Source: Myxococcales bacterium
Lineage (GTDB): Bacteria > Myxococcota_A > Polyangia > Polyangiales > Polyangiaceae
DNA length: 64,000 nt
Assembly: GCA_016703425.1 (NCBI GenBank)
Contig: JADJCA010000031.1
Span: 279,157-343,156, forward strand
Direction: 5' to 3'
The position numbers were made by a program, and so were the translations under genes. This document shows positions 44,504 through 53,311 of the stretch, piece by piece. Position 1 is the stretch's first letter. Every line of letters starts with the position of its first letter. The notes beneath the pieces were generated by a model that ran no database searches, had not been told where the DNA came from, and saw nothing but the letters and a program-made list of their open reading frames with translations.

Positions 44504-47500
44504 ATGTCGCTAGGGCACGTTTTTGTCGCTTGCGCGATGACTCTGGGCGCGTGCGGGGGCGCGTGCGGGGGCGTGCCCGCCAGCCCGCCGCCTCGTCCGG
44601 CGCCCGAGGCGACAACGGCGGTGCCGTCACCACCGCCGCGCGCGACCGTGGCCCCGCTCCTCACCGCCAGCGACGGCTCGGGTCTGCGCGTGACGTCCAT
44701 CGCCGCGCGCGCGGTGATGGACGAGCCCCTCGCCTACACCGAGCTGCGCCTGGTTCTCGAAAACCCCACCGACGCCGAGCGAGAGGGAACCTTTCGACTC
44801 GCGCTACCGGGAGCGCGGTCTCTCGTTCGCTTTGCGATGCGGGTCGGGTTCGAGTGGAAGGAGGCACAGGCTGTTCCGCTTTCGCGCGCTCGGTCGGCGT
44901 TCGAGTCGATCGTTCACCAACGTCGCGATCCCGCGCTCATTGAGCTTTCGCTCGGCAACGAGTGGAGCGTGCGCATCTTTCCGCTGGCCCCCCGCGAGAA
45001 GAGAGAGGTCATTGTCTCGTACGCCGAGGACCTCGTCGGCTCTGCCTACACCCTGCCGCTGTCAACGCTACCCGGAGCGGGGACGCACGCCGACGTGCGA
45101 GTCGTATCAGCAAGAGGTGACACACTCGCGGAGCACGCGCGCTGGCCGCCAGGAGAAGACCTCCGCGTGGCGCGAAGGAATCAGAGCCTAGACGGTCTGC
45201 GCGACGACGCGTTTGCCCTGATGGTCCTCCGGCCGAAGCTCGCCAGCGTCCCGTCGCCGTTCTCGGGCACGATCCTTTCGATCGACACGAGCGCGTCGCA
45301 ATCCGCGCTCTTCCCGAGCTCCTGCGCGATCGTCCAACGCCTTGCCGAGGCGATCGGCAACCAGAATCCCGCCGAAGCGCTGGCCATCGTCGCCTTTGAT
45401 CAGACGGCGGAGCTCCTCTACGACGGCCCTGCGACGGGGCATGGCTCGGCTGTGAGCGCGCTGCTCCGGCGAGGCGCCCTCGGCGCATCGAGCCGCGCCC
45501 CGCTCTCGAGATTGCTCGCGAAGCTCGTGGCCAGTGGCAAGTTCTCGCGCCTCGTGTCGATCGGCGACGGCGTCACGAGCGCCTTCCGCACCACCGACGG
45601 CGGGGCAACGAGCACGTTTCCTTCAGCCAGACTCCGCCGCGTCGACGCCATTTCGGTGGGAGCCGTTCGCGATGACCAAGCGCTCAAGGCCTTGGTGCAC
45701 GACGGCGCCGTCATCGACGGAGCCGACCCGTGGGACGTCGTTTGGCGCAAGCTGACGACGATGCCCGCCACCTTGCCGGTCCGCGTAGACGGTGCGCATG
45801 ACTGGTATCCGAAGGCGTTCACGGGTGTCTTTCCCGGTGACGAGCTCCATCTGTTCGCGAAGGTCGCCGCGACCGACAGGCCTCGCGTGACGCTCGGCTC
45901 CGTGGCGATCACGCCCAGCCTTCAGAGGGCCAGCAGCCCGCTCCTCGAGCTCGCCTGGGCGCGAGCAAAACTGACGCACCTCCTCGCCACGCCGCGGGAA
46001 GCAACGCGCCCAGCGCTCGTCGACGAGGTCGCCGCGTTCGCTGGCAAGTACCAGCTCCCGTCGCCGTACACGGGTCTCCTCTGAGACCAAGCGTGTGCTC
46101 CACGTCGACGGGAACCAACTCGTCGTCGCGGAGCAAAAGCGGCCGCCGCGACCGCTGCCAAGGAAGGAGGCTTCGGGCCCTGATTTGCCCTCTTCACCTT
46201 GGGGCCGCATACGTGGTGTCGACGAACCGTTCCCGGCGGCGGGGCACTTGTGGGGCTCGGGAGCGTTGCCACCGGTGGCTTCTCCGGCCGCGGCGCCTGG
46301 GTCCTCCGTCGCTCCAAGCGCGCCCTCGATGGGCAAGCTCAACACCGGCTCCGACGTGACGGTCTTCGGCCACATCTCGCCGGAGGCGGTGCGGCAAGTG
46401 GTCCGTCCAGCTCTCGGAACCCTGCGACGCTGTTACGACGTTGGCCTAGCCACGGACGCGCACCTCGAGGGTCGCGTCGTGGTGGCCTTCGAGATCGATG
46501 GGACGGGCCGCGTACGAAGCGCGCGCGATCAAGGCTCGGTGCTGCCATCCCGGTCGGTTGTCGATTGCGTGGTCATGGCGTTCCAGAAGCTGCGATTCCC
46601 GGCGCCGTCGGGCGGGCCGGTGCGGGTCGTCTACCCCGTGTTCTTCGCTCGAGAGGCGTCGGCGACGCCGGTGGCCAACGCGAGCCCGTCACCTTCCCTC
46701 GACGTCGCCGCCGAACGATGGCGCAGCATCGAGAAGACGCGGAACGGCGGCGACCTCGCGGGTGCGGCACGCGCGACCGAAGCCTGGCACGCGGAAGCGC
46801 CCACCGACGTCCTCGCGCTTCTCGCATTGGGCGAGGGCGCGGAACGCACGTCGAGACGCGAGCGAGCGGCGCGCGCGTACGGCTCGCTCCTTGACCTCAA
46901 CCCCAGCAGCCCGAACCTCACCAGCCATGCCGGCATGCGCCTCGCGCGGCTCGACGACGACCACGCGCTCGCGTTGGCCATCGACGCGTATCGGCAGGCG
47001 TTGCTCGACCGGCCGAGCCACCCGAGCCGCCATCGGCTCTTGGCCTACGCGCTCTACAAGCGAGGCGCGACGAGCGACGCCTTCAACACCCTCCTCGCTG
47101 CGCTGCGCGTCGACTTCGCAGAAGAGCGCTTCCCGGGCGCGAAGCGGGTCCTCAAGGAAGACCTGGCGCTCATGGGCGAAGCCCTGATGCTGCGCGCGCC
47201 ATCGCGCGGCGCCGATGTTCTTGATGCCCTCGCAAACGCGGGCGCCATGCGGGAGGGGTCGCCCTCGCTTCGCGTCGTTCTAAGCTGGGAGTCGGACCTT
47301 TCCAACCTCGACCTCGAGGTCGAGAGCGCCTCCGACCGCGGTGTCGCCGGCGAAAGCTACGGCGACGTGACGAGCGGTTATGGCCCCGAGGCCTGGGTGC
47401 TCCGCGGTGCCGCTGCCATGCGCGCCCATACCATCGGGGTCCGTTGCGTAAGCCGCGGCCCCGGCGGCTACGCCATGGGCGTGGTTCAGACCGTCGACCA

Positions 47501-47606
47501 CGACGGACGGGGGACACTTCGGGTCCGAGAGCGACCGTTCGTCCTCACGGCCGGCGGTGAGCGCGTCGCGCTCGGAACGGTCGGCCAAGAGTCCACGGCG
47601 GACTAG
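44504..47606 (+). CDS. VIT-VWA-AgmX/PglI-TPR-DUF2135 protein, interrupted by a +1 frameshift
   Basis: From ATG 44504 a lipoprotein signal (MSLGHVFVACAMTLGAC) leads into a VIT domain (about 50-210: AYTELRLVLENPTDAEREGT, FPLAPREKREVIVSYAEDLV) and a VWA-like domain (SGTILSIDTSASQSALFPSS, FSRLVSIGDGVTSAF). The frame ends at LPSPYTGLL-stop (46082-46084), exactly where VIT-VWA proteins normally continue. The +1 frame carries on without a signal or start site: an AgmX/PglI C-terminal-type domain (RQVVRPALGTLRRCYDVGLA, GRVVVAFEIDGTGRV), TPR-like helices, and a DUF2135/YfaP-like end (LSWESDLSNLDLEVESASDR). Skipping one T at 46082 gives 1033 aa. Probably a surface adhesion or gliding-associated protein (inference). 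Confidence 0.8.
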
Positions 47607-47702
47607 CACCGGAAACGCTGCCTGCACGCGAAATCAGCGCGGTCGCTTTTTGCGGTTTTCATCAGGGAAGGCTGCACAGATGCCGGCGTATAGACGGCCG
47701 AG

Positions 47703-48932
47703 ATGAAGACCTCGCGCTACCCCCTCCCGCTGCTCGCTGCCGTTTTCGCCCTTCAGGGTGTCGCCTGCGGAGACGCCACCCCCGAAGAGACGCTGACCTC
47801 CGCAAGCGATGAGCTGACGGACGTCAAGCAGAGCCGGGTCAAGCGCCAGTCCATCGGCAACTGCTGGATCTACGCGACCGCGAGCTGGGCCGAGTCGCTC
47901 AACAAGAGCGCGCGCAAGTCTGGCGAGATGAACATGTCCGAGTCGTATTGGACGTACTGGCACTGGTTCGACCAGATCAGCGCCGGCTGGCTCTCAAGCG
48001 GTGAGCTCTCCACCGGCGGCGACTTCGAGACCTCGTCGGACATCATTCGCCGCTACGGCGTCGTGACCGAAGGCGACTTCGTCTACGGCGAGGCCTCGAT
48101 CGAGATGAGCGCGCGGCAGAAGGAAGCGCTCGCCGTCGTCAACGAGTCGCTCAAGACCGGAGCCCTCAAGGACCTCACGGCGCGCCGCGATCGCGCGCTC
48201 GTTCGCCGCGAGCTCGACCGCGCTTGGCGCCTCACGCCGAGCGTCAAGAAGCGCCTCGACACGGCCTTCGGCCCCGACGTCTCGCGCACCATCGGCAGCG
48301 GAGCGACGCTCGCCGGAACGCGCATCGCGTCCCCCGACACCATCCCCGCCAAGCTCATCGACCCGGCGACGAAGGAGCCGGTGACCAAGACGCTCGCCGA
48401 CGCCATCGGTAGCGGCTCGAGCGCCTTTCGGTGGCGCGAGGCGTACTACCCGCGCGACGCCGCAGGTCGCCGCGATCTTCTGAAGCGCGTGCAGCGCGCG
48501 ATGCACGACCGCCAGCCGGTCATCATGAGCTGGTTCGTCGACTTCAACTCGCTCGACAACCAGGGCCGCTTCGCGGCGCCGCCCACGACACCGGGGCACC
48601 AAGGGGGCCACATGGTCGTCGTCGAGGACTACCAAATCAACGATGTGCCGGGCTTCGGCACGCTCCCGGCCGGCGTCCTTGAGACGCGTCCCGCCGCCCT
48701 CGAGGCCGCGCTCTCGAGCGAGGCCAGCATCGAGTTCATTCGCGTGAAGAACTCCTGGGGTTCGTTCCGGCCCGATCGGCAGTTCGTCCTACCGGGCTAC
48801 CACGACCTCTACTTGAAGTACCTGAACGGCCCCGTGAAGAAGTGCGCCGAGCGGCCCGACGGAACGCCCGACACCACGCGCTGCTCGGACCATGTGCCGC
48901 TCTGGGACGTGGTCCTGCCGGCCGGCTACTGA
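47703..48932 (+). CDS. Papain-like (C1) cysteine peptidase lipoprotein
   Basis: A protein of 409 aa. Lipoprotein signal LPLLAAVFALQGVACGD. The C1 peptidase active site is complete: RQSIGNCWIYATASWAESLN holds the oxyanion Gln and nucleophile Cys, HQGGHMVVVEDYQINDVPG gives the His, and FIRVKNSWGSFRPD gives the Asn. The spacing (about 250 residues between Cys and His) and SWAESLNKSARKSGEMNMSE are reminiscent of bleomycin-hydrolase/PepC-type C1B enzymes, which are normally cytoplasmic. The insertion of about 150 helical residues between Cys and His fits that group. Likely a surface aminopeptidase or endopeptidase (inference). Confidence 0.85.
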   Translation: MKTSRYPLPLLAAVFALQGVACGDATPEETLTSASDELTDVKQSRVKRQSIGNCWIYATASWAESLNKSARKSGEMNMSESYWTYWHWFDQISAGWLSSGELSTGGDFETSSDIIRRYGVVTEGDFVYGEASIEMSARQKEALAVVNESLKTGALKDLTARRDRALVRRELDRAWRLTPSVKKRLDTAFGPDVSRTIGSGATLAGTRIASPDTIPAKLIDPATKEPVTKTLADAIGSGSSAFRWREAYYPRDAAGRRDLLKRVQRAMHDRQPVIMSWFVDFNSLDNQGRFAAPPTTPGHQGGHMVVVEDYQINDVPGFGTLPAGVLETRPAALEAALSSEASIEFIRVKNSWGSFRPDRQFVLPGYHDLYLKYLNGPVKKCAERPDGTPDTTRCSDHVPLWDVVLPAGY

Positions 48933-48971
48933 GAGTCGAGGGGCCCAGGCGCAGCCGGCCCAAACGCTCGC

Positions 48972-49824
48972 CTACCTCGCGGAGGCGAAACACTCGCCTT
49001 CGCCGCGGTAGTGACCGATGGTCCGCGAGAGGCCCGTGACGAAAGCGCCGAGATCGTTGATGCCCGCAGCGCTGCCGGTGCCGTAGGGTCCTTGCGCCTT
49101 CGGAATCGATGCGAGCTTCACCTTCGACAGCTCGTCGAAGGTGACCGTTCCGTCGCTGTCGGCGTCGGCTGCGGCGATGGTGTCGAAGCGCACCTTCGCG
49201 TCCGGCGACTGGAGGTCGTCGTAGTAGAAGTGATCGCCGTGGATCGTGAGCTGCGGCTCGTCGGTGCCGCCGTTCTTCACGACGACGCCGTCGACGTCTT
49301 TCCCGTCGATCTCGCCCTTGCAGCGGTCGTAGAGCGTCGCCGTCTTGAACCCCCAGGTGTACTTCTTGATCACGGCGCCCTTCGTCGCCACGGCGTCGAG
49401 GTAGATGCTGTAGCCGCCGGCGGTCATGAGCGCCTTGTCGGCGTCGGTCGCCGCCGCCAGCTCCGTGTCGGCCGCCGCGGGGGCGATCTCATAGCTGACG
49501 TGCTCCCAGGCCTTGGCGCCGACGCCGTCGAACTTCACCACCGGCTTCACGCCGGGTTTGGTCATATCGAAGAGCTTCGAAGCCTTCATCTCGCCGGCGA
49601 CGGCACCGCTCGCGTCGGCGACCTTGATGTTCCGGAGCACGACGAGGAACTTGTTGTACTTGATCGTCCAGCCGTCCTCGACGTCGGCGGCGGGGAGCTC
49701 CTGTTCGATGAACTCCTCGCCCCACGCGGAAAAGGCGATCGCCACCTTTCCCTTCCGTCGCAGAGATCGAATCGCTGCTGCAAGCCGCAAGAGTGATCGC
49801 AATCAAGCCAAGTACGCTACGCAT
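48972..49824 (-). CDS. EF-hand lipoprotein of the TonB-receptor operon, split by a frameshift
   Basis: From ATG 49824, MRSVLGLIAITLAACSSDS is a lipoprotein signal. The frame slips in GGGAAAGG; the other frame continues KVAIAFSAWGEEFIEQELPA and runs to a stop at 48972. Removing one base at 49747-49749 gives 283 aa. The C-terminus has a full EF-hand loop (DADSDGTVTFDEL), so calcium binding is likely. The middle is beta-rich (WTIKYNKFLVVLRNIKVADA, TIHGDHFYYDDLQSPDAKV). Third gene of a leftward unit after the TonB receptor and another lipoprotein (75 bp gap). Its similarity in style to that lipoprotein (KYNKFLVVLRNI; WNVKLSKAVVSTG) suggests a related substrate-binding role. Confidence 0.72.
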
Positions 49825-49899
49825 GATCGATTCTCCGGTTGATAGACAAAGAGACCCCGCCACGCCGAGCGATGGGCGCGCGCCGGTCTATGGTGCGGG

Positions 49900-50709
49900 T
49901 CAGGGTTTCGAGTAGCTGAAGACGTATCCGTCGCCGGCCTTCATGCCGCGAACGAGCTCATTGCGAGCGATGGCAGCGGTTGGCATCAGCGCCGCCTTGC
50001 CGTCGGGTGTGGCGGGTAGCGAGTCGAACTCGACTTGGTCGAACCAAAGAGCGACCTTAAGGCTGAGCGTTACGGTCCCGCTCTCGGTCATGGTCGCTTC
50101 CGTGAACGGGCACCCCTCCACCGAAGGAGCGCCCTTCGTGTTGGCGAGGTCGGCGGCGTCGAGCTCGGCGCGAAAGGCGCGCGTGTCCGCGCCCTTGGTT
50201 GCCACGCCTTCAAAGACCACCGCGTGGCCCGACAACTCCGCGGCGACCGGCCCCTGCGCTGGCGTACGAAACGAGAACGTCGCGGACCGAACGACGCCGG
50301 TCACGCCCGAGCCAGCAGGCAGCGTCGAGCCATCGGCGAGAAGGTCGACGGAGAAGGGCGTGAGCATTTCGCCGCGCGACTCGCCGGGGATGTAGTGCCC
50401 AGGGTGTGCGTGAGCCGAACGCAGAAAGAGGCTGTGCCAGCCAGGTCGGCGCGGCGCCGCTTGGGAAAAGATCACTGCGCCGTCGAAGTAATAGAGCGCC
50501 CCTGTCGAGACGACCGCCTTCGAGAGCTTGACGTTCCACCCCATCGCGTTGGTAAAGCCCGCCTTCGCCTCGGGAGACGCGGCGACTCTGGTGGCCAGCG
50601 TGATGCGCTTGCCCGTGGTGGCATCGGGCGCGTCTGAGCACCCGGCTCCGGCGACGAGTGTGGAGAGGGGCACGAGAGCACAAAGCGCGAGGGTCGGAAG
50701 GAGTCGCAT
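49900..50709 (-). CDS. Lipoprotein of the TonB-receptor operon with His-rich motif
   Basis: A protein of 269 aa from ATG 50709, 9 bp after the receptor stop. Lipoprotein signal LVPLSTLVAGAGC. Beta-rich body: MGWNVKLSKAVVSTGALYYF, WHSLFLRSAHAHPGHYIPGE, GVVRSATFSFRTPAQGPVAA. The AHAHPGHY cluster could coordinate a metal ion. It belongs with the TonB-dependent receptor and the EF-hand lipoprotein as one transcription unit, and may capture or pass on the receptor's ligand at the outer membrane (inference). I do not recognise a named family with certainty. Confidence 0.68.
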   Translation of the reverse strand: MRLLPTLALCALVPLSTLVAGAGCSDAPDATTGKRITLATRVAASPEAKAGFTNAMGWNVKLSKAVVSTGALYYFDGAVIFSQAAPRRPGWHSLFLRSAHAHPGHYIPGESRGEMLTPFSVDLLADGSTLPAGSGVTGVVRSATFSFRTPAQGPVAAELSGHAVVFEGVATKGADTRAFRAELDAADLANTKGAPSVEGCPFTEATMTESGTVTLSLKVALWFDQVEFDSLPATPDGKAALMPTAAIARNELVRGMKAGDGYVFSYSKP

Positions 50710-50718
50710 GAAGGTTCG

Positions 50719-53187
50719 CTAGAGGTGAAGCGTGAGCGACGCGAAGAGCGCGCGAGGGGGGCCGACGGTCACGTGACGCTGCGGCACCAGCTCAGCCGGC
50801 GCACCGCGAACGAAGTTTGAGGCGAAGACGAACTCACCGTCATAGTGAGCGGTATCGAACACGTTGGTCACGTCGACGCCCAGCTCCACCTCACGAAGGC
50901 GAAGGCCCGTCGACGCGTCGACCACGAAGAGGTTCTTCCCAAACTCGCCGTAGGGCAAAGGTCTTCGCGCCAGCGCCTCGATGCCGTAACCCACGCGTCC
51001 CTCGAGCTCCCTCCCCGCTACGCGCCAGAGACGGCCGCGGATCGCCGTGTCGGCCCGGATCACGAGCTGAGGTACGTAAGGAAGCAGGTCGCCGGCGACG
51101 AAGCGGGCGTCGGTGTTCGTGAAGCTCGCCCGGGTGTAGGTCGCGCTCACGCTCGACGTCCAGAACGAGCGCGGCCGCGCGACCAGCTCGATGGCGGCCC
51201 CGGTGCGCTGCGTTGCCGGCGCCCGTTCGTTGCGCGCCGTTTGCTCGTCGAAGGCGAGATCGTCGGTGAGCCGCGTATGGAACGCCGCGAGCGACCCTTG
51301 GAGCCTGAGGCCGTCGCCGTAGCGCACGCCCGCCTCGTAACTCTTCACCTCGGTGAACGGCGTGCGCTCGCCCGATGCGAGGCTGCGGGCCTGCGGCGAG
51401 CGGAAGCCTTCGCCGTAGCTGGCAACCGCGTGGAGCGCGGGAACCACGAGCACGTCCGCCGTGAGCTTCTTGCCGAAATGGGCGCCCTGGGCCGTACGCT
51501 CAGCCCCCGCGCTCGCGACACCGCCTTGCGGGAGTCGGTCTTGCGCGGAGAACGACAGCGCATCAACCCTCACGCCTCCACGAAGGGCGAGTCGCCTGAG
51601 CGGGTGGAGCGCGCCGTCGAGGTACCCGGCCACGTTCGTCGCGCGGACCTTGGCGTCGACGAGCGTATCTGTTGGCGCGCCGCCCACGGCGGCGAGACGC
51701 CGCTGCGACTGATCGATCCAATCGGTCCGGCCACAGAAGCCGACTTCGAAGGCGTCGCGTTTGGAGAAGACCGCGACGTTCCGTCGATAGGACGCCGTGG
51801 CACCGGTCGTCACCGCGTCCTGGAGCTGCTGCGTGTTGTCGCTGTCGATGCGGTCGGCGCCGCCGCGCTGGCTCTCGACGAGGAAGCCCGTGAAGTTCTG
51901 CCGCAGCGAGAGGCCTCGAAAGATGACGAAGGGGGCCATGGCCCACTTCGCGCCCTCTTCGTCCTTGTGCAGTTCGAGCAAGAGCTGCGTGCGCGACGAG
52001 GCGCCGCCTTGGTTCGGATCGTAGGTCCCAAACCGATCGATCGTTCCGCGCTCGATGTCGCGAAGGCGAACGACGCCTGGCGAGTCGAAGCGCCCCGCCG
52101 ACGTCGTCGCGAGGAGGCGCGCCGCGAGGCCCTCGCCGAAGTCGTGGGTGACCTGCCCCATGAACGAAGCGCGCCTCGCCGCGCGGCTCGGCCCGAAGCC
52201 GTCGGTCGTGTACTCCTCAAAGGCGGCGAAGGTCTCGTCGGACGCTTCCTTTGGGTGGTAGCCCAAAAACAGGCGCCTCGTTCCAAACGACCCCAGCGTG
52301 CCCTTGGCCGTGATCCCCGGCTCGGCAAACCCCAGCTTCATGCGAATGCTCCCAGCCACGGCGAAGTCGCCCTGCCTCGGATCGTAGGTACCCGGCGTCG
52401 ACTGGATCTCTTTGATGACCTCGGGCATCGCGAAGTGCAGATCGGCGTAGCCCTGCCCGTGAATGTTCGAGACCTCGTTGACGGGAATGCCGCCGACCCA
52501 GAGCTCCAAGTCTTGCCCATGAACGGCGTCGAAGCCGCGGAGGAAGATCTGGTGCGCCTTCCCTTCCCCGCTGTGTTGCGACACGAACACACCAGGCGCG
52601 ACGCGCAAGAGCTCGCTCGCCGTCTTGTGAGGCGCCGCACCGAGGACGTCGCGGTCACGCGTCGCCTCTGAAGCGCTGCGCGGTGGCGAGGCGCCTTGAA
52701 CACGAACCTCGCGATCGGTGGCCGCGACCATCGTGCTGGGAGCCGCGGTGCCAAGGGCGGGCGCTTCCACCCTCGCAGCCTCTGGCGCACCTGCCGCCGC
52801 ATCGCCGAGGAACCGCACGGCGACGCGAACGCGGGCCGACACGTTGCGACCATCGCGCCGCGCCGGCTCGAACGAGAAGCGGCGCGCGCTCTTGACGGCA
52901 GCGTCGTCGAAGGCCGGCGAGACCGTGGCCTCCACGGAGACCTCCTCCACGGTGCCGGTGGGGCTCACCGTCACGAGCAACGGGACGACGACGTCGTGCG
53001 TCTCCGCGCGCCCGGGCCACGGCGCCGTGGGCTCTCCGACAAGACGCGGCGGCGTCAAGTCATGCGCAGAGGCCGGCTGGCTGAGCGTGGTCGAAAGCGC
53101 GCCGACGAGCGCTGCCGCGCAGGCTCGGCGGAGTGGCCGACACCATCCTTGCCTCATCGAAGGCGTACGAAGGCCGAGTCGTCGCAT
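50719..53187 (-). CDS. TonB-dependent receptor with N-terminal TonB-like domain
   Basis: About 822 aa from ATG 53187 (ATG 53157 also possible; an extension to 53259 would run into the palindrome). Signal peptide ends at QPASAHDL. Residues about 40-125 resemble a TonB C-terminal domain (VVPLLVTVSPTGTVEEVSVE, DDAAVKSARRFSFEPARRDG). The plug domain follows (ASELLRVAPGVFVSQHSGEG, IFLRGFDAVHGQDLELWVGG, HGQGYADLHFAMPEVIKEIQ), then a 22-strand barrel to the last residues FASLTLHL. Family knowledge: active uptake of siderophores, cofactors, metals or glycans across the outer membrane. The ligand is unknown; two lipoproteins follow in the operon, one with a His cluster. Confidence 0.88.
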   Translation of the reverse strand: MRRLGLRTPSMRQGWCRPLRRACAAALVGALSTTLSQPASAHDLTPPRLVGEPTAPWPGRAETHDVVVPLLVTVSPTGTVEEVSVEATVSPAFDDAAVKSARRFSFEPARRDGRNVSARVRVAVRFLGDAAAGAPEAARVEAPALGTAAPSTMVAATDREVRVQGASPPRSASEATRDRDVLGAAPHKTASELLRVAPGVFVSQHSGEGKAHQIFLRGFDAVHGQDLELWVGGIPVNEVSNIHGQGYADLHFAMPEVIKEIQSTPGTYDPRQGDFAVAGSIRMKLGFAEPGITAKGTLGSFGTRRLFLGYHPKEASDETFAAFEEYTTDGFGPSRAARRASFMGQVTHDFGEGLAARLLATTSAGRFDSPGVVRLRDIERGTIDRFGTYDPNQGGASSRTQLLLELHKDEEGAKWAMAPFVIFRGLSLRQNFTGFLVESQRGGADRIDSDNTQQLQDAVTTGATASYRRNVAVFSKRDAFEVGFCGRTDWIDQSQRRLAAVGGAPTDTLVDAKVRATNVAGYLDGALHPLRRLALRGGVRVDALSFSAQDRLPQGGVASAGAERTAQGAHFGKKLTADVLVVPALHAVASYGEGFRSPQARSLASGERTPFTEVKSYEAGVRYGDGLRLQGSLAAFHTRLTDDLAFDEQTARNERAPATQRTGAAIELVARPRSFWTSSVSATYTRASFTNTDARFVAGDLLPYVPQLVIRADTAIRGRLWRVAGRELEGRVGYGIEALARRPLPYGEFGKNLFVVDASTGLRLREVELGVDVTNVFDTAHYDGEFVFASNFVRGAPAELVPQRHVTVGPPRALFASLTLHL

Positions 53188-53237
53188 GGGACGCCTTCGT
53201 ATCACGACTGGGGCTCTCCTCGTGGCACGCAGCAAGG

Positions 53238-53264
53238 AATTCGTGCTACCAGGTAGCACGAATT
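53238..53264. promoter_or_regulatory. 27-bp palindrome upstream of the TonB-receptor operon
   Basis: AATTCGTGCTACC-A-GGTAGCACGAATT: two perfect 13-base arms around a single central base, in an AT-rich spot of a GC-rich genome. It lies 51 bp upstream of the receptor ATG and 48 bp downstream of the cysS stop. A smaller palindrome (TCGTG-T-CACGA, 53272-53282) sits next to it, with TACTTAAT between on the minus strand as a possible -10. Best read as a repressor operator. A one-base loop and no T-run argue against a terminator. Confidence 0.75.
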
Positions 53265-53311
53265 AAGTAAATCGTGTCACGAACGAATCGCTGCGCCTTG
53301 CTCGGGCTGGC

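Noticed and set aside
53238..53264. Palindrome as the cysS terminator
   Set aside because: One-base loop, AT-rich outer stem and no following T-run; an operator is the better reading.
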